Assembly: GCF_001083785.1 (NCBI RefSeq)
Contig: NZ_LAVL01000017.1
Location: 1 to 64,000 of the forward strand
Length of the DNA stretch: 64,000 nt
Origin: Nonomuraea sp. SBT364
GTDB taxonomy: Bacteria > Actinomycetota > Actinomycetes > Streptosporangiales > Streptosporangiaceae
Direction of reading: 5' to 3'
A model generated the notes under the pieces. That model did not search any database. It was not told where the DNA came from and saw nothing but the letters and a program-made list of their open reading frames with translations. This document shows positions 12,904 to 21,229 of this stretch, piece after piece (position 1 is the first letter of the stretch; each line of letters begins with the position of its first letter). A program made the translations under genes and the position numbers.

Positions 12904-13490
12904 CGGGTGCCGCCGGGCTTCCACAGGATCTCGCTGCCCGCATGGGCGATCCGGCACAGGATGAACAGCAGGTCCGACAGCCGGTTGAGGTAGGTGGCGC
13001 TCAGCGGGTTCATGTCGTCGTGGGCGTGCAGGGCCGCCCACGTGGTCCGCTCGGCCCGCCGTACGGTGACCCGGGCCACGTGCAGGGTCGCGGTGGCGGG
13101 GTCGCCGCCGGGCAGGATGAAGCTGCGCAGCGGCTTGAGCCTGGCGTTGAAGTGGTCGCACTGCTCTTCCAGCCGGTCGATGTAGGACTGCTCGACGCGC
13201 AGCGGCGGGAACTCGGGATTCGCCGTGACCGGGGTGGCGAGGTCGGCGCCGAGGTCGAACAGCTCGTTCTGGACGCGTATCAGCACCTCCACGAGGTCGG
13301 CGGGCAGCGTGCCGTGCGCCAGGGCCAGCCCGAGGTGGGCGTTGGCCTCCTCCACGTCCGCGTAGGCGGCCAGCCGCGGATCGGTCTTCGACGTGCGGCT
13401 CATGTCGCTCAGCGCCGTCGTGCCGTCGTCTCCGGTGCGGGTGTAGATGCGGGAGAGGACGACCGGCTTGTCCTTGTCTGCACGCGTCAT
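12900..13490 (-). CDS. Cob(I)alamin adenosyltransferase, PduO type
   Basis: Encodes 196 residues. It transfers adenosyl from ATP to Co(I) corrinoid to make adenosylcobalamin. Signatures are the N-terminal YTRTGDDGTTAL ATP-binding segment, FILPGGD, HVARVTVRRAER (the conserved RxxxRRAER motif) and YLNRLSDLLF. The ATG at 13490 was preferred to an upstream in-frame start at 13538 because a -10 box lies 6 nt before it. The product would serve methylmalonyl-CoA mutase, whose pathway partner (epimerase) is encoded at 28032-28454. No cobalamin riboswitch precedes it. Confidence 0.93.
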   Translation of the reverse strand: MTRADKDKPVVLSRIYTRTGDDGTTALSDMSRTSKTDPRLAAYADVEEANAHLGLALAHGTLPADLVEVLIRVQNELFDLGADLATPVTANPEFPPLRVEQSYIDRLEEQCDHFNARLKPLRSFILPGGDPATATLHVARVTVRRAERTTWAALHAHDDMNPLSATYLNRLSDLLFILCRIAHAGSEILWKPGGTR

Positions 13491-13496
13491 GGGCCC

Positions 13497-13502
13497 AGCG
13501 TA
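13497..13502 (-). promoter_or_regulatory. -10 box of leaderless adenosyltransferase promoter
   Basis: TACGCT on the minus strand, 6 nt before the ATG at 13490. Confidence 0.5.
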
Positions 13503-13516
13503 ATGACAAATGTCAT
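13503..13516. promoter_or_regulatory. Operator-like palindrome ATGACA-N2-TGTCAT
   Basis: A perfect 6-bp inverted repeat with a 2-nt centre lies directly upstream of the -10 box, inside the -35/-10 spacer of the adenosyltransferase promoter. A repressor bound here would block the polymerase. Confidence 0.45.
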
Positions 13517-13617
13517 CCGGATCGGACGCGCAGCGCATGCCAGGTCCCTGATTTCAGCAACTACCAGGGCGAACGCCGGATACGGGACCATCTACTCATG
13601 ACGAAGGAGAGGACCTG

Positions 13618-14514
13618 ATGCTCGAGATCAGCGAACTGCGCAAGCGCTTCGCCGCCGCCCCCGGCTCGCCTGAGGGCAAGCTCGCCCTGGACGGCATCGG
13701 CTTTGCCGTCCGGCCGGGCGAGATGTTCGGGTTCGTCGGCGCGAACGGCGCCGGCAAGACGACGACGATGCGGATCGTCATGGGGGTTCTCAAGGCCGAC
13801 GCCGGCTCGGTGAACTGGCAGGGCAAGCCGCTGGGCTACGCCGAGCGGCAGCGGTTCGGCTACATGCCGGAGGAGCGCGGGCTCTACCAGAAGATGCGCG
13901 CGGGCGAGCAGATCGAGTACTTCGGCCAGTTGCACGGCCTGAGCGCGGCGGCGGCCAAGAAGGCCACCGACGAGCTGCTGGAGCGGCTCGGCCTGACCGA
14001 GCGCAGGAACGACTCGGTGGAGTCGCTGTCGCTGGGCAACCAGCAGCGTGTGCAGCTCGCCGTCGCCCTGGTGCACGAGCCCGAGGTGCTGATCCTGGAC
14101 GAGCCGTTCTCCGGGCTCGACCCGATCGCGGTCGAGGCGCTGGCCACCGCGCTGCAGGAGCGCTGCCGCGGCGGCGTCCCGGTCATTTTCTCCAGCCACC
14201 AGCTCGAACTGGTGGAGCGGCTGTGCGACTCGGTCGGCATCGTGTCGGCGGGCCGGATGGTGGCCAGCGGCACGGTCGGCGACCTGCGCGCCGCCGAGGG
14301 CCGCACGCTGCGGGTCGTGGTCCGCGGCGCGACGCCCGGCTGGGCCGACGGCCTGCCGGGCGAGCTCAGCCTGGCCGGCGACCGGCAGGTCCTGCTCGTC
14401 ACCGGCGGCGACGACCAGGAGATCCTGCGCCGCGCCATCAAGGCCGGGCACGTGGAGCACTTCGGCGTCGAGCAGCCGTCCCTCACCGAGATCTTCAAGG
14501 AGGCCGTGGCGTGA
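13618..14514 (+). CDS. ABC transporter ATP-binding protein (NatA-like)
   Basis: Encodes 298 residues. Walker A is GANGAGKT (41-48), the signature region is LSLGNQQRVQLAVAL (LSxGNxQ variant) and Walker B is VLILDEPFSGLDP. A DUF4162-like C-terminal domain follows. It pairs with the permease at 14511, which overlaps by 4 nt. The LSLGNQQ type is found in NatAB/YhaQP-type exporters for cations or drugs. The substrate cannot be told from sequence. AAGGAGAGG precedes the ATG. Confidence 0.9.
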   Translation: MLEISELRKRFAAAPGSPEGKLALDGIGFAVRPGEMFGFVGANGAGKTTTMRIVMGVLKADAGSVNWQGKPLGYAERQRFGYMPEERGLYQKMRAGEQIEYFGQLHGLSAAAAKKATDELLERLGLTERRNDSVESLSLGNQQRVQLAVALVHEPEVLILDEPFSGLDPIAVEALATALQERCRGGVPVIFSSHQLELVERLCDSVGIVSAGRMVASGTVGDLRAAEGRTLRVVVRGATPGWADGLPGELSLAGDRQVLLVTGGDDQEILRRAIKAGHVEHFGVEQPSLTEIFKEAVA

Positions 14515-15620
14515 ACGGCATGATGCTGGTGGCCAGGCGCGAGATCGGCACCCAGATCAGGACGCGGGCGTTCAAGATCGGCCTGCTGATCACGGCGGTG
14601 CTGGTCGGTGCGCTGGCCTTCGCCCCCAAGCTGCTCGACCGCCCCGACACGTACACGGTCGGCACCGTCAACTCCCAGCAGCTCCCGCTGGCGCAGGCGG
14701 CCCCCGACGCGAAGTTCGAGTGGCGCTCGTTCCCCGACGAGGCGAAGGCCAAGGAGGCGGTGCTCGCCGGCGACGTGGACGCGGTGCTCGTCGACGGCGT
14801 CAAGGTCATCACCGACGGGGAGATCGAATCCGAGCTCGGCGTGCTCATGCAGAGCACCAACCGCGAGGTCAAGCTGGGCGCGGCCGGGGTGTCGATCCCG
14901 CCGCTGCAGATGGAGTCGGTCGGCGCCGACACCCGCTACGAGGCCGCGCGCACCGGCATCGCCGTGGTGCTCGTGCTGGTGCTGTTCATGCTCATCATCG
15001 GGCAGACCATGATGGTCGCCATGGGCGTGGTCGAGGAGAAGGGCAGCCGGATCGTGGAGATCCTGCTCAGCTCGATCCGGCCGTGGCAGCTGCTCGGCGG
15101 CAAGATCATCGGGTTGGGCGTGCTCGGTCTGATCAACCTGGGCACGATCCTGGTGGTCGGCCTCGGCGCCTCGATGGCCTCCGGCTTCGCCGCCGAATTC
15201 CCGCCGGGCATGGCGGGCATCGTGGCGGGAGTGCTGATCTGGTTCATGCTCGGCTACGCCTTCTTCGCCACGCTCGCGGCCGCGCTGGCCTCGCTGGTCT
15301 CCCGGCAGGAGGAGGTCGGCAACGTGATGTCGCCGCTGACCATGCTCATCATGGCGGCCTACTTCGTGGCCTTCTACGCCACCAGCGACCCGACCGGCAC
15401 CGTGGCCACGATCGTGTCGTTCGTGCCGCCGTTCTCCTCCATGGTGATGCCGGTGCGGATGGCCGCCACCGAGGTGCCGCTGTGGGAGGTCGCGGCGTCC
15501 GGCGCGCTGATGATCCTGGCCGTGCTCGCCACGCTGTCCTTCGGGGCCAAGGTGTACGAGCGGGCCGTGCTGCGGACCGGCGCCCGGGTCAAGCTCGGTG
15601 AAGTACTGCGCGCCAAGTGA
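14511..15620 (+). CDS. ABC-2 type permease (NatB-like)
   Basis: Encodes 369 residues. The N-terminal helix (about 22-40) is followed by an extracytoplasmic domain of about 110 residues and five or six C-terminal membrane helices. The motif VVEEKGSRIVEILLSSIRPWQLLGGKIIG is typical of ABC2_membrane_3/NatB proteins. The GTG start lies within GTGA, overlapping the stop of the ATPase gene, and the stop overlaps the next gene's ATG, so the three genes form one translational unit. Confidence 0.88.
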   Translation: MNGMMLVARREIGTQIRTRAFKIGLLITAVLVGALAFAPKLLDRPDTYTVGTVNSQQLPLAQAAPDAKFEWRSFPDEAKAKEAVLAGDVDAVLVDGVKVITDGEIESELGVLMQSTNREVKLGAAGVSIPPLQMESVGADTRYEAARTGIAVVLVLVLFMLIIGQTMMVAMGVVEEKGSRIVEILLSSIRPWQLLGGKIIGLGVLGLINLGTILVVGLGASMASGFAAEFPPGMAGIVAGVLIWFMLGYAFFATLAAALASLVSRQEEVGNVMSPLTMLIMAAYFVAFYATSDPTGTVATIVSFVPPFSSMVMPVRMAATEVPLWEVAASGALMILAVLATLSFGAKVYERAVLRTGARVKLGEVLRAK

Positions 15621-16783
15621 TGGATCCGATCGGGCGGGCACGACGCCACACGCGCCACATGATGGCCTCCATCGTGGTGATGCTGTGGCTGTTCCTCCTT
15701 ACGCGGCTGGCCCTGCACGACGGGGGCGAGCAGGTGTGGCGTGTCGTGCCCGGGCTGATCGCGGCGGCGGCGTTCACCTGGTTCTACCAGCGCTCCGCCG
15801 CCGCCGTGCTGCGGAGCCACTACGCCCGGCGGGACGTGACGATCGCCGCCGCGCTGGCGGTGGTCGCCGCGGCCCTGGGCGGCGGCGATCCGATGAGCTG
15901 GGGGTTCTCGCTGGCGGCCTGGCTGTCGGTGGCGGCGCTTGGCGTACGGGCACGCACCGCCATGGTGATGGCGGCGGGCACGATGGTCACCGGACTGCTC
16001 CTGGGCTTCGGCAACTTCCTCGTGGACCCGGACATGCTGCTCGTCCGCGACGTCACACCGGGCTCGGCGGCGCTCTACCTGATCGGCGTCTACGGGTTGT
16101 TCTGCGTGGCGTTCCCGTGGACCAACCGTGTGTGGATGTGGATCTGGCAGCTCGCCGTGCAGGCTGAGGAGGGCAAGCAGGCGCACACGCGGCTGGCGCT
16201 CGCCGAGGAGCGGCTGCGTTTCTCCCGGGACCTGCACGACCTCGTCGGCCACCAGCTCTCGGCCATCGCCGTCAAGACCGAGCTCGCGGTGCGCCTGGCG
16301 GACGCCGACACCGGGGCGGCCAAGGCCGAGATGGCCGAGGTCAACGCGCTCACCAGGAAGGCGCTGAAGGAGCTGCGGCAGGCCGTGCGCGGCTACCGCG
16401 AGCTTGACTTGGGCGCGGAGCTGAATAGCGTGAAAGGGGTCCTGGAAGCGGCCGGGGTGCGCTGTGAGACGCGCCTGCCCCACCGCGAGCTGCCCGAGGG
16501 CGTGGCGGCGGTGTTCGCCTATGTGGTCCGCGAGGCGGTGACGAACGTGCTCAAGCACAGCACGGCCACCTCCTGCGACATCCTCATCCGGTTCACCGAC
16601 GAGGAGGCGGAGCTGCGGGTGCGCAACGACGGCGTCGGCGGCCGGAGCGGCGACGAGCTGGGCAGCGGCCTGTCGGGGCTGGCCGAGCGCGTGGCGGCCG
16701 TGGGTGGCACGCTGTCGGCGGGGCCGGCGGGCGACGGACAGTTTCTGCTGCGAGCGGTCGTGTCGCTGCCGATTGCTGGGTAG
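15620..16783 (+). CDS. Membrane sensor histidine kinase (HisKA_3/NarL-type), no adjacent response regulator
   Basis: Encodes 387 residues. Five or so membrane helices occupy residues 15-170, followed by the dimerisation motif FSRDLHDLVGHQLSAIAVK with phospho-acceptor H206 and a HATPase_c domain (NVLKHS N-box, NDGVG and GSGLSGLAERV G-boxes). Such kinases normally sit beside a NarL-type response regulator, but the next gene is a STAS protein. Coupling to the ABC genes suggests it senses or controls that exporter. The ATG at 15620 overlaps the permease TGA; a GTG at 15617 is an alternative. Confidence 0.88.
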   Translation: MDPIGRARRHTRHMMASIVVMLWLFLLTRLALHDGGEQVWRVVPGLIAAAAFTWFYQRSAAAVLRSHYARRDVTIAAALAVVAAALGGGDPMSWGFSLAAWLSVAALGVRARTAMVMAAGTMVTGLLLGFGNFLVDPDMLLVRDVTPGSAALYLIGVYGLFCVAFPWTNRVWMWIWQLAVQAEEGKQAHTRLALAEERLRFSRDLHDLVGHQLSAIAVKTELAVRLADADTGAAKAEMAEVNALTRKALKELRQAVRGYRELDLGAELNSVKGVLEAAGVRCETRLPHRELPEGVAAVFAYVVREAVTNVLKHSTATSCDILIRFTDEEAELRVRNDGVGGRSGDELGSGLSGLAERVAAVGGTLSAGPAGDGQFLLRAVVSLPIAG

Positions 16784-16833
16784 TGGGGGAGTGTCGGGGT
16801 TCGCCCCCGGCTGATGTTTTCTGAGGAGGTGGC

Positions 16834-17151
16834 ATGCGCGTCCGGGGCAATCCGAAGGCACAGGTGGTGCGGACCGGTCAGCGGCTCGACGCGGGGACCT
16901 CGGCGGGCGTGCGGTCGATGCTGCACGAGGCCGTCGAGTCCGGCGAGGGCGACCTGATCCTCGACCTCTCCAAGCTGGAGATGATCGACGCCACCGGTCT
17001 CGGAGTGCTCGTGGGCACGCATCGGCTCGCGCTGAGCGCGCAACGCCGCCTCGTCCTTCGGGGGGTGCCCCCGCGGATCATGCGGATCCTTGCGGTGACC
17101 CGGCTGAATCGGGTGCTCCACGTCGAGGTGACGCACGCCGCGGTGGCCTGA
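16834..17151 (+). CDS. STAS-domain anti-sigma factor antagonist-like protein
   Basis: Encodes 105 residues forming one STAS domain. Partner-switching proteins of this family bind anti-sigma kinases and are controlled by phosphorylation of a Ser/Thr. The phosphorylation loop here reads MIDATGLGVLVG, where D-S-[ST]-G is usual, so only the Thr could accept phosphate. GAGGAGGT lies 4 nt before the ATG. No anti-sigma factor or sigma gene is adjacent. Confidence 0.85.
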   Translation: MRVRGNPKAQVVRTGQRLDAGTSAGVRSMLHEAVESGEGDLILDLSKLEMIDATGLGVLVGTHRLALSAQRRLVLRGVPPRIMRILAVTRLNRVLHVEVTHAAVA

Positions 17152-17164
17152 GCGTCACATATCG

Positions 17165-17194
17165 GAACGGGTGGCGATCAGCCGTCACCCGTTC
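17165..17194. terminator. Bidirectional terminator
   Basis: GAACGGGTG and CACCCGTTC pair over 9 bp with a 12-nt loop, between the convergent STAS and deacetylase genes. Confidence 0.6.
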
Positions 17195-17196
17195 TC

Positions 17197-18291
17197 TCAG
17201 GTCCGGGCACGCAGCCGGGCCAGCGTCCGCGGCGTCTGGGCGTCGAGCCAGTCGGCGAGCTGCTCGAACGACACGCAGCGCACCTCCGGCCGGGTGCAGA
17301 CCCGATCCATGAGCCCGAGCAGCGCCCGCTGGTAGATGCCGCCGTTCCAGCTCGCGAAGTGGTGGCCGATGAACACCGGGGCCCGGTCGGTGCGCAGCGA
17401 GCGCTCGACGGCCCGTAGGTAGGCGTCGCCGGCCTGCCGCTCCCAGCGCGGCCGCAGCCGCCGGGGGCCGGGCCTGGCGCCGCTCTGGACCGCGTAGAGG
17501 TTGTAGTCCATGGCGAGCACCTGACGGCCGCCCACGCCGATGCCGGGCAGCGGGAACTGCCACAGGCCCGCCCGCTTGCGCGGCCACGCCACCGCCCCGG
17601 TGCCCGACGCGTCATAGCGCCACCCGTACGACCGGAAGGCCCGGAACATCGCCTGCCGGTCGCCTTCCAGGCAGGGGGTACGGCCGCCGCGCACCGCGTC
17701 GCGGACGCGGAAGGGCAGGTCGGGCAGGTGTGTCAGGCCGGAGTTGCGCCGCCAGTCGCGGACGAAGCGGTGGAACTGGCGGATCTCGCTGCGCCAGTCG
17801 GCGGCCGACCAGGAGCCGACGCCGCCGCTGCCGCAGAAGTGGCCGTTGAAGTGGGTGCCGATCTCGTGGCCGGCGTTCCAGGCCGCGGTCAGCTCGCGGG
17901 CCTGCAGCCGCATCCGCGACGGGCGCTGGAAGCCGATGTCGGAGCTGCCGCGCCGGTGGCCGGGCGGGCGGTAGAGGCGGCGGTGGTCGGACGGCAGCAG
18001 GTAGACGCCCGACAGGAAGAAGGTCAGGGTGGCCCGGTTGCGGGCCGCGGCCTCGCGAAAGGCGCGGAACCAGCCGTGGCCCACCCCGGCGCCGTCGAAG
18101 GAGATGACGACGAACTGGGGTGGCCGTTCGTCTTCGGCGAGAGGGCACCGCACGCTTTCGCACCAATCGCGCCGGATGACCGTCTCGGCCTTTTCCTGGG
18201 GCGGCTTGCTGGGTGTACTGATATGCCGGACCTGTCCCGCGCAGGAGGTGGTCGCCGCAATAACGAAAATGCCGATAATCCCGCGTATCAC
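17197..18291 (-). CDS. Polysaccharide deacetylase-family lipoprotein
   Basis: Encodes 364 residues. The N-terminus is a lipoprotein signal peptide with lipobox TTSC (lipidated C17). The NodB-like fold is indicated by VVISFDGAG (D66) and GTHFNGH (H147, H151), the metal-binding Asp-His-His set, followed by late-domain motifs APVFIGHHFASW and the C-terminal SFEQLADWLDAQ. It probably acts outside the membrane on a cell-wall or capsular polysaccharide. The GTG start at 18291 has a weak ribosome site. The first motif is SFDGAG instead of the usual TFDDG, so activity needs testing. Confidence 0.82.
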   Translation of the reverse strand: MIRGIIGIFVIAATTSCAGQVRHISTPSKPPQEKAETVIRRDWCESVRCPLAEDERPPQFVVISFDGAGVGHGWFRAFREAAARNRATLTFFLSGVYLLPSDHRRLYRPPGHRRGSSDIGFQRPSRMRLQARELTAAWNAGHEIGTHFNGHFCGSGGVGSWSAADWRSEIRQFHRFVRDWRRNSGLTHLPDLPFRVRDAVRGGRTPCLEGDRQAMFRAFRSYGWRYDASGTGAVAWPRKRAGLWQFPLPGIGVGGRQVLAMDYNLYAVQSGARPGPRRLRPRWERQAGDAYLRAVERSLRTDRAPVFIGHHFASWNGGIYQRALLGLMDRVCTRPEVRCVSFEQLADWLDAQTPRTLARLRART

Positions 18292-18324
18292 TCGGCCATG
18301 AAACCACGGTGCGTAATCAAATCA

Positions 18325-18930
18325 TCACGACGCTCCGAGTGATCGGCTGAAGATGTGCACGGCCACGCCCACCAGTTCGTCGATCTGGGGCGGATCGTCT
18401 GCCAGCAGCCATTCGATGAGCAGCTCCTGCAGCGCGCCAATTACGCCGAGCGCCACCAGGCGCCGATTCGCTCCGGTGGACACCGGGAATTCGGCCGAGG
18501 CGTCCTCCACGAGACGGGCGAAGGAGTCGATGGCGCGCTGGCGTGACGCCGACAGGATGTCGCCCGTTCTGCGCACCTCCAGGTGCATGATGCGGGCCCG
18601 GCGCCAGTCGGCAGTAGCGAACTCGATATATGCCCGTATCCCCGCTTTGATCCGTCCATCGAGTGTGTTAGGGGCTTCCTGTAACGCTTTGGCCACGACC
18701 GCCAGGCTTTCCTCCACGCAACGCTCGTGGAGGACCTGAAGGAGTTCCTCCTGGCTGCTGAAACATTCATAGAAGGCGCGGTTGGAGATCCGCGCCTCCG
18801 AGCACAGCCTTTCGATCGTCGTGACCGTGAAACCTGGTTTCGCGTATAGCGTGTAGGCGGCTGTCATCAGCCGCTCGCGTCTGTCCGCCAGCCTTTGCTC
18901 AGCCGACATTCCCCGGTAAGACCGGTTCAC
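18325..18930 (-). CDS. TetR-family transcriptional regulator
   Basis: Encodes 201 residues. The N-terminal helix-turn-helix is in FTVTTIERLCSEARISNRAFYECFSSQEELL, preceded by the SYRGMSAEQRLADRRERL segment common in actinobacterial members. GTG 18930 was chosen because GGGTGGA lies just upstream. It lies downstream of the aldehyde dehydrogenase gene in the same direction and is a candidate regulator for the palindrome in that gene's promoter (20500-20515). Confidence 0.85.
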   Translation of the reverse strand: MNRSYRGMSAEQRLADRRERLMTAAYTLYAKPGFTVTTIERLCSEARISNRAFYECFSSQEELLQVLHERCVEESLAVVAKALQEAPNTLDGRIKAGIRAYIEFATADWRRARIMHLEVRRTGDILSASRQRAIDSFARLVEDASAEFPVSTGANRRLVALGVIGALQELLIEWLLADDPPQIDELVGVAVHIFSRSLGAS

Positions 18931-19009
18931 ATTCCACCCGTTCGCATGATCGTGGCCCCCGAGCACACAATTATGGATGGATGATCGCATTAGGGAAAGA
19001 GTATGAAGA

Positions 19010-20482
19010 TTATCTCTTACGTCGGCCATGCAAGAACGTGACAAGTCTGATCAGCCGCTCAAGCTCTTGCTCGCCCCTGGTGAACGAGGTCAGGTTCATC
19101 CCGGGCAGCGCGAACCGCTGGCGGGAGACCGCCTTGGGCCGGGCGAACTCGCGCAGCCCGTCGGCGCCGTGGATGCGGCCGAACCCCGAGTCGCCCACCC
19201 CGCCGAACGGCAGCGCGGGCACGCCGGCGAAGGAGATGACCGAGTTGATCGCCGTCATCCCGGTCCGCATCGCGCGGGCCAGCTCCGTCGCCCTGCGCCT
19301 GTTGCGCGAGAACACCGTGCCCGCCAGCCCGTAGGCCGAGGCGTTGGCCAGCTCCAGCGCCTCCTGCGCGTCGCGGGTGCGCCGTACGGTGATCGTCGGC
19401 CCGAACGTCTCCTCGCGGACGGCGGGGGAGTCCTCCGGCACGTCCGCCACGATCACCGGGTCGACGAACGGCGCCCGCACCGAGTCGGGCCCGCCGGTGA
19501 CGACCGTGCCCGACTTGGCGGCGTCGTCGATGTGCCGCCTGATGATGTCGAGCTGGCCCGGCATGGTGATCGGCCCGTAATGCTCGCCCGCCTTGACCGA
19601 GGCGGCCCGCTCCGACAGCTCGCGCATGAACGGCTCGTAGACCGCGTCGACCACGTACACCCGCTCGACGCCCACGCACGTCTGGCCGGCGTTGGACATC
19701 GCCCCCCACAGGCACGCGTCCGCGGCGGCCTTCAGGTCGGCGTCGGCGTCGACGATGAACGCGTCCTTGCCCCCGCACTCGGCCACCATCGGCGTCAGGT
19801 TCTCGGCGCAGGCGGCCATGACGCGCTTGGCCGTCGCCGTCGAGCCGGTGAACGCCACCTTCTTGACCCGGGGGTCGCGGGCCAGCGCCGCACCGGTCTC
19901 GCCCAGCCCGGTGACCGTCTGGAAGATCGGGTGCTCGGGCACCGACTCGGCGAACAGCCCGGCCATCCGCACGCCGACGCCCGGCGTGAGCTCGCTCGGC
20001 TTGAACACGACGGTGTTGCCGGCCGCCAGCGCGTAGGCGATCGAGCCCATCGGCGTGAAGACCGGGTAGTTCCACGGCCCGATCACGCCGACGACGCCGA
20101 GCGGCAGGTACTCCAGGCTGGCCGCCAGGTTGACGCCCAGCATCCCGGCCCCCACGCGCCGCCGGCGCAGCACCTTCTCGGCGTTGCGGGCCGCCCAGTC
20201 GAGGTGGGTGATGGCCAGCACGATCTCCAGCGTGGCGTCGCCGACCGGCTTGCCCGTCTCGTCGTGCACCAGCGCGGCCAGCTCCCGCAGATGGCGGGTG
20301 AGGACCGCCTTGCAGTCGAGCAGCCGCCGCCTGCGCTGGGCGTGGTCCAGCCCGCCCCACCACGCGGCGGCCGCCTCCGCCCGCCCCACGGCCGCGCTCA
20401 CCGCCTCGGCGCTCTGGTTGGGGTGGCTGCCGACGACCGCGCCGGTGGCCGGGTTCAGGGAGTCGAACGTGAGCGTCGTCAT
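19010..20482 (-). CDS. Aldehyde dehydrogenase (NAD(P)+-dependent)
   Basis: Encodes 490 residues. The oxyanion/proton network is visible as GPWNYP, FKPSE (K161), ECGGKD (general base E236) and GQTCVG (nucleophile C269). The C-terminal tail with two basic clusters (TRGEQELERLIRLVTFLHGRRKR-like) is found in membrane-associated or long-chain aldehyde dehydrogenases of actinobacteria; substrate is uncertain. ATG 20482 was chosen from the -10 box 6 nt upstream. It is followed by a TetR gene and preceded by nucS on the same strand. Confidence 0.9.
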   Translation of the reverse strand: MTTLTFDSLNPATGAVVGSHPNQSAEAVSAAVGRAEAAAAWWGGLDHAQRRRRLLDCKAVLTRHLRELAALVHDETGKPVGDATLEIVLAITHLDWAARNAEKVLRRRRVGAGMLGVNLAASLEYLPLGVVGVIGPWNYPVFTPMGSIAYALAAGNTVVFKPSELTPGVGVRMAGLFAESVPEHPIFQTVTGLGETGAALARDPRVKKVAFTGSTATAKRVMAACAENLTPMVAECGGKDAFIVDADADLKAAADACLWGAMSNAGQTCVGVERVYVVDAVYEPFMRELSERAASVKAGEHYGPITMPGQLDIIRRHIDDAAKSGTVVTGGPDSVRAPFVDPVIVADVPEDSPAVREETFGPTITVRRTRDAQEALELANASAYGLAGTVFSRNRRRATELARAMRTGMTAINSVISFAGVPALPFGGVGDSGFGRIHGADGLREFARPKAVSRQRFALPGMNLTSFTRGEQELERLIRLVTFLHGRRKR

Positions 20483-20488
20483 GGCGTC

Positions 20489-20494
20489 ACGATA
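20489..20494 (-). promoter_or_regulatory. -10 box of leaderless aldehyde dehydrogenase promoter
   Basis: TATCGT on the minus strand, 6 nt before the ATG at 20482; TAGTAA lies 17 nt further upstream as a weak -35. Confidence 0.55.
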
Positions 20495-20499
20495 GACCG

Positions 20500-20515
20500 G
20501 TAAATCAGTACTTAC
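20500..20515. promoter_or_regulatory. Operator-like imperfect palindrome in aldehyde dehydrogenase promoter
   Basis: GTAAAT-CAGT-ACTTAC: arms match at 5 of 6 positions. It occupies the spacer between the -35 and -10 elements, a typical repressor position. Confidence 0.45.
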
Positions 20516-20530
20516 TAGAATCGGCACTCG

Positions 20531-21193
20531 CTAGAAGAGCGTCGGGTTCTCCGGCTCGATGCCGCGCAGGGCTTGGTAGTCGAGGGTGACGCAGTCGATG
20601 CCGCGGTCGGCCGCCAGCACCCGCGCCTGCGGCTTGATCTCCTGGGCGGCGAAGACGCCGCGCACCGGGGCCAGCAGCGGATCACGGTTGAGCAGCTCAA
20701 GGTAGCGGGTGAGCTGCTCGACCCCGTCGATCTCGCCGCGGCGCTTGATCTCGACCGCCACCGTGGCGCCGCCGCCGTCGCGGCACAGGATGTCGACCGG
20801 GCCGATGGCCGTCATGTACTCGCGCCGGATCAGCGAGTAGCCGTCGCCCAGCGTGGTGATGTGCTCGGCCAGCAGCTCCTGCAGGTGCGCCTCGACGCCG
20901 TCCTTGATGAGCCCGGGGTCGACGCCCAGCTCGTGGCTGGAGTCGTGCAGGATCTCCGCCATCGTCAGGACCAGCTTCTCGCCGGTCTTGCCGTGGGTGA
21001 CGGTCCAGGTGCCGTCGTCCTCCTTGAGCTTGCACGGCGGATTCATCCAGTTGAGCGGCTTGAAGGCGCGGTCGTCGGCGTGGATGGACACGCTGCCGTC
21101 CGCCTTGATGAGAACGAGCCTCGGCGCCATCGGCAGATGTGCCGTGAGCCGTCCGATGTAATCCACGCTGCACCGCGCGATGACCAGCCGCAT
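20531..21193 (-). CDS. nucS: Mismatch-specific endonuclease NucS/EndoMS
   Basis: Encodes 220 residues. NucS replaces MutS/MutL in actinobacteria, cutting both strands at G-T, G-G and T-T mismatches, and depends on the sliding clamp. The C-terminal PD-(D/E)xK nuclease domain shows D134, E148 and K150 (GPVDILC...VAVEIKRRG) with the spacing known from archaeal NucS. The C-terminal Leu-Phe may belong to the clamp-binding tail. TAGGGT (21202-21207) lies 8 nt upstream of the ATG. It is divergent from the dehydrogenase gene at 21230. Confidence 0.95.
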   Translation of the reverse strand: MRLVIARCSVDYIGRLTAHLPMAPRLVLIKADGSVSIHADDRAFKPLNWMNPPCKLKEDDGTWTVTHGKTGEKLVLTMAEILHDSSHELGVDPGLIKDGVEAHLQELLAEHITTLGDGYSLIRREYMTAIGPVDILCRDGGGATVAVEIKRRGEIDGVEQLTRYLELLNRDPLLAPVRGVFAAQEIKPQARVLAADRGIDCVTLDYQALRGIEPENPTLF

Positions 21194-21229
21194 GACGGTC
21201 AACCCTATCGGCTCTGGAAAACTACAGGT

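Noticed and set aside
12903-13618. Cobalamin riboswitch for the adenosyltransferase
   Set aside because: The promoter appears leaderless and no B12-box-like sequence or long leader was found.
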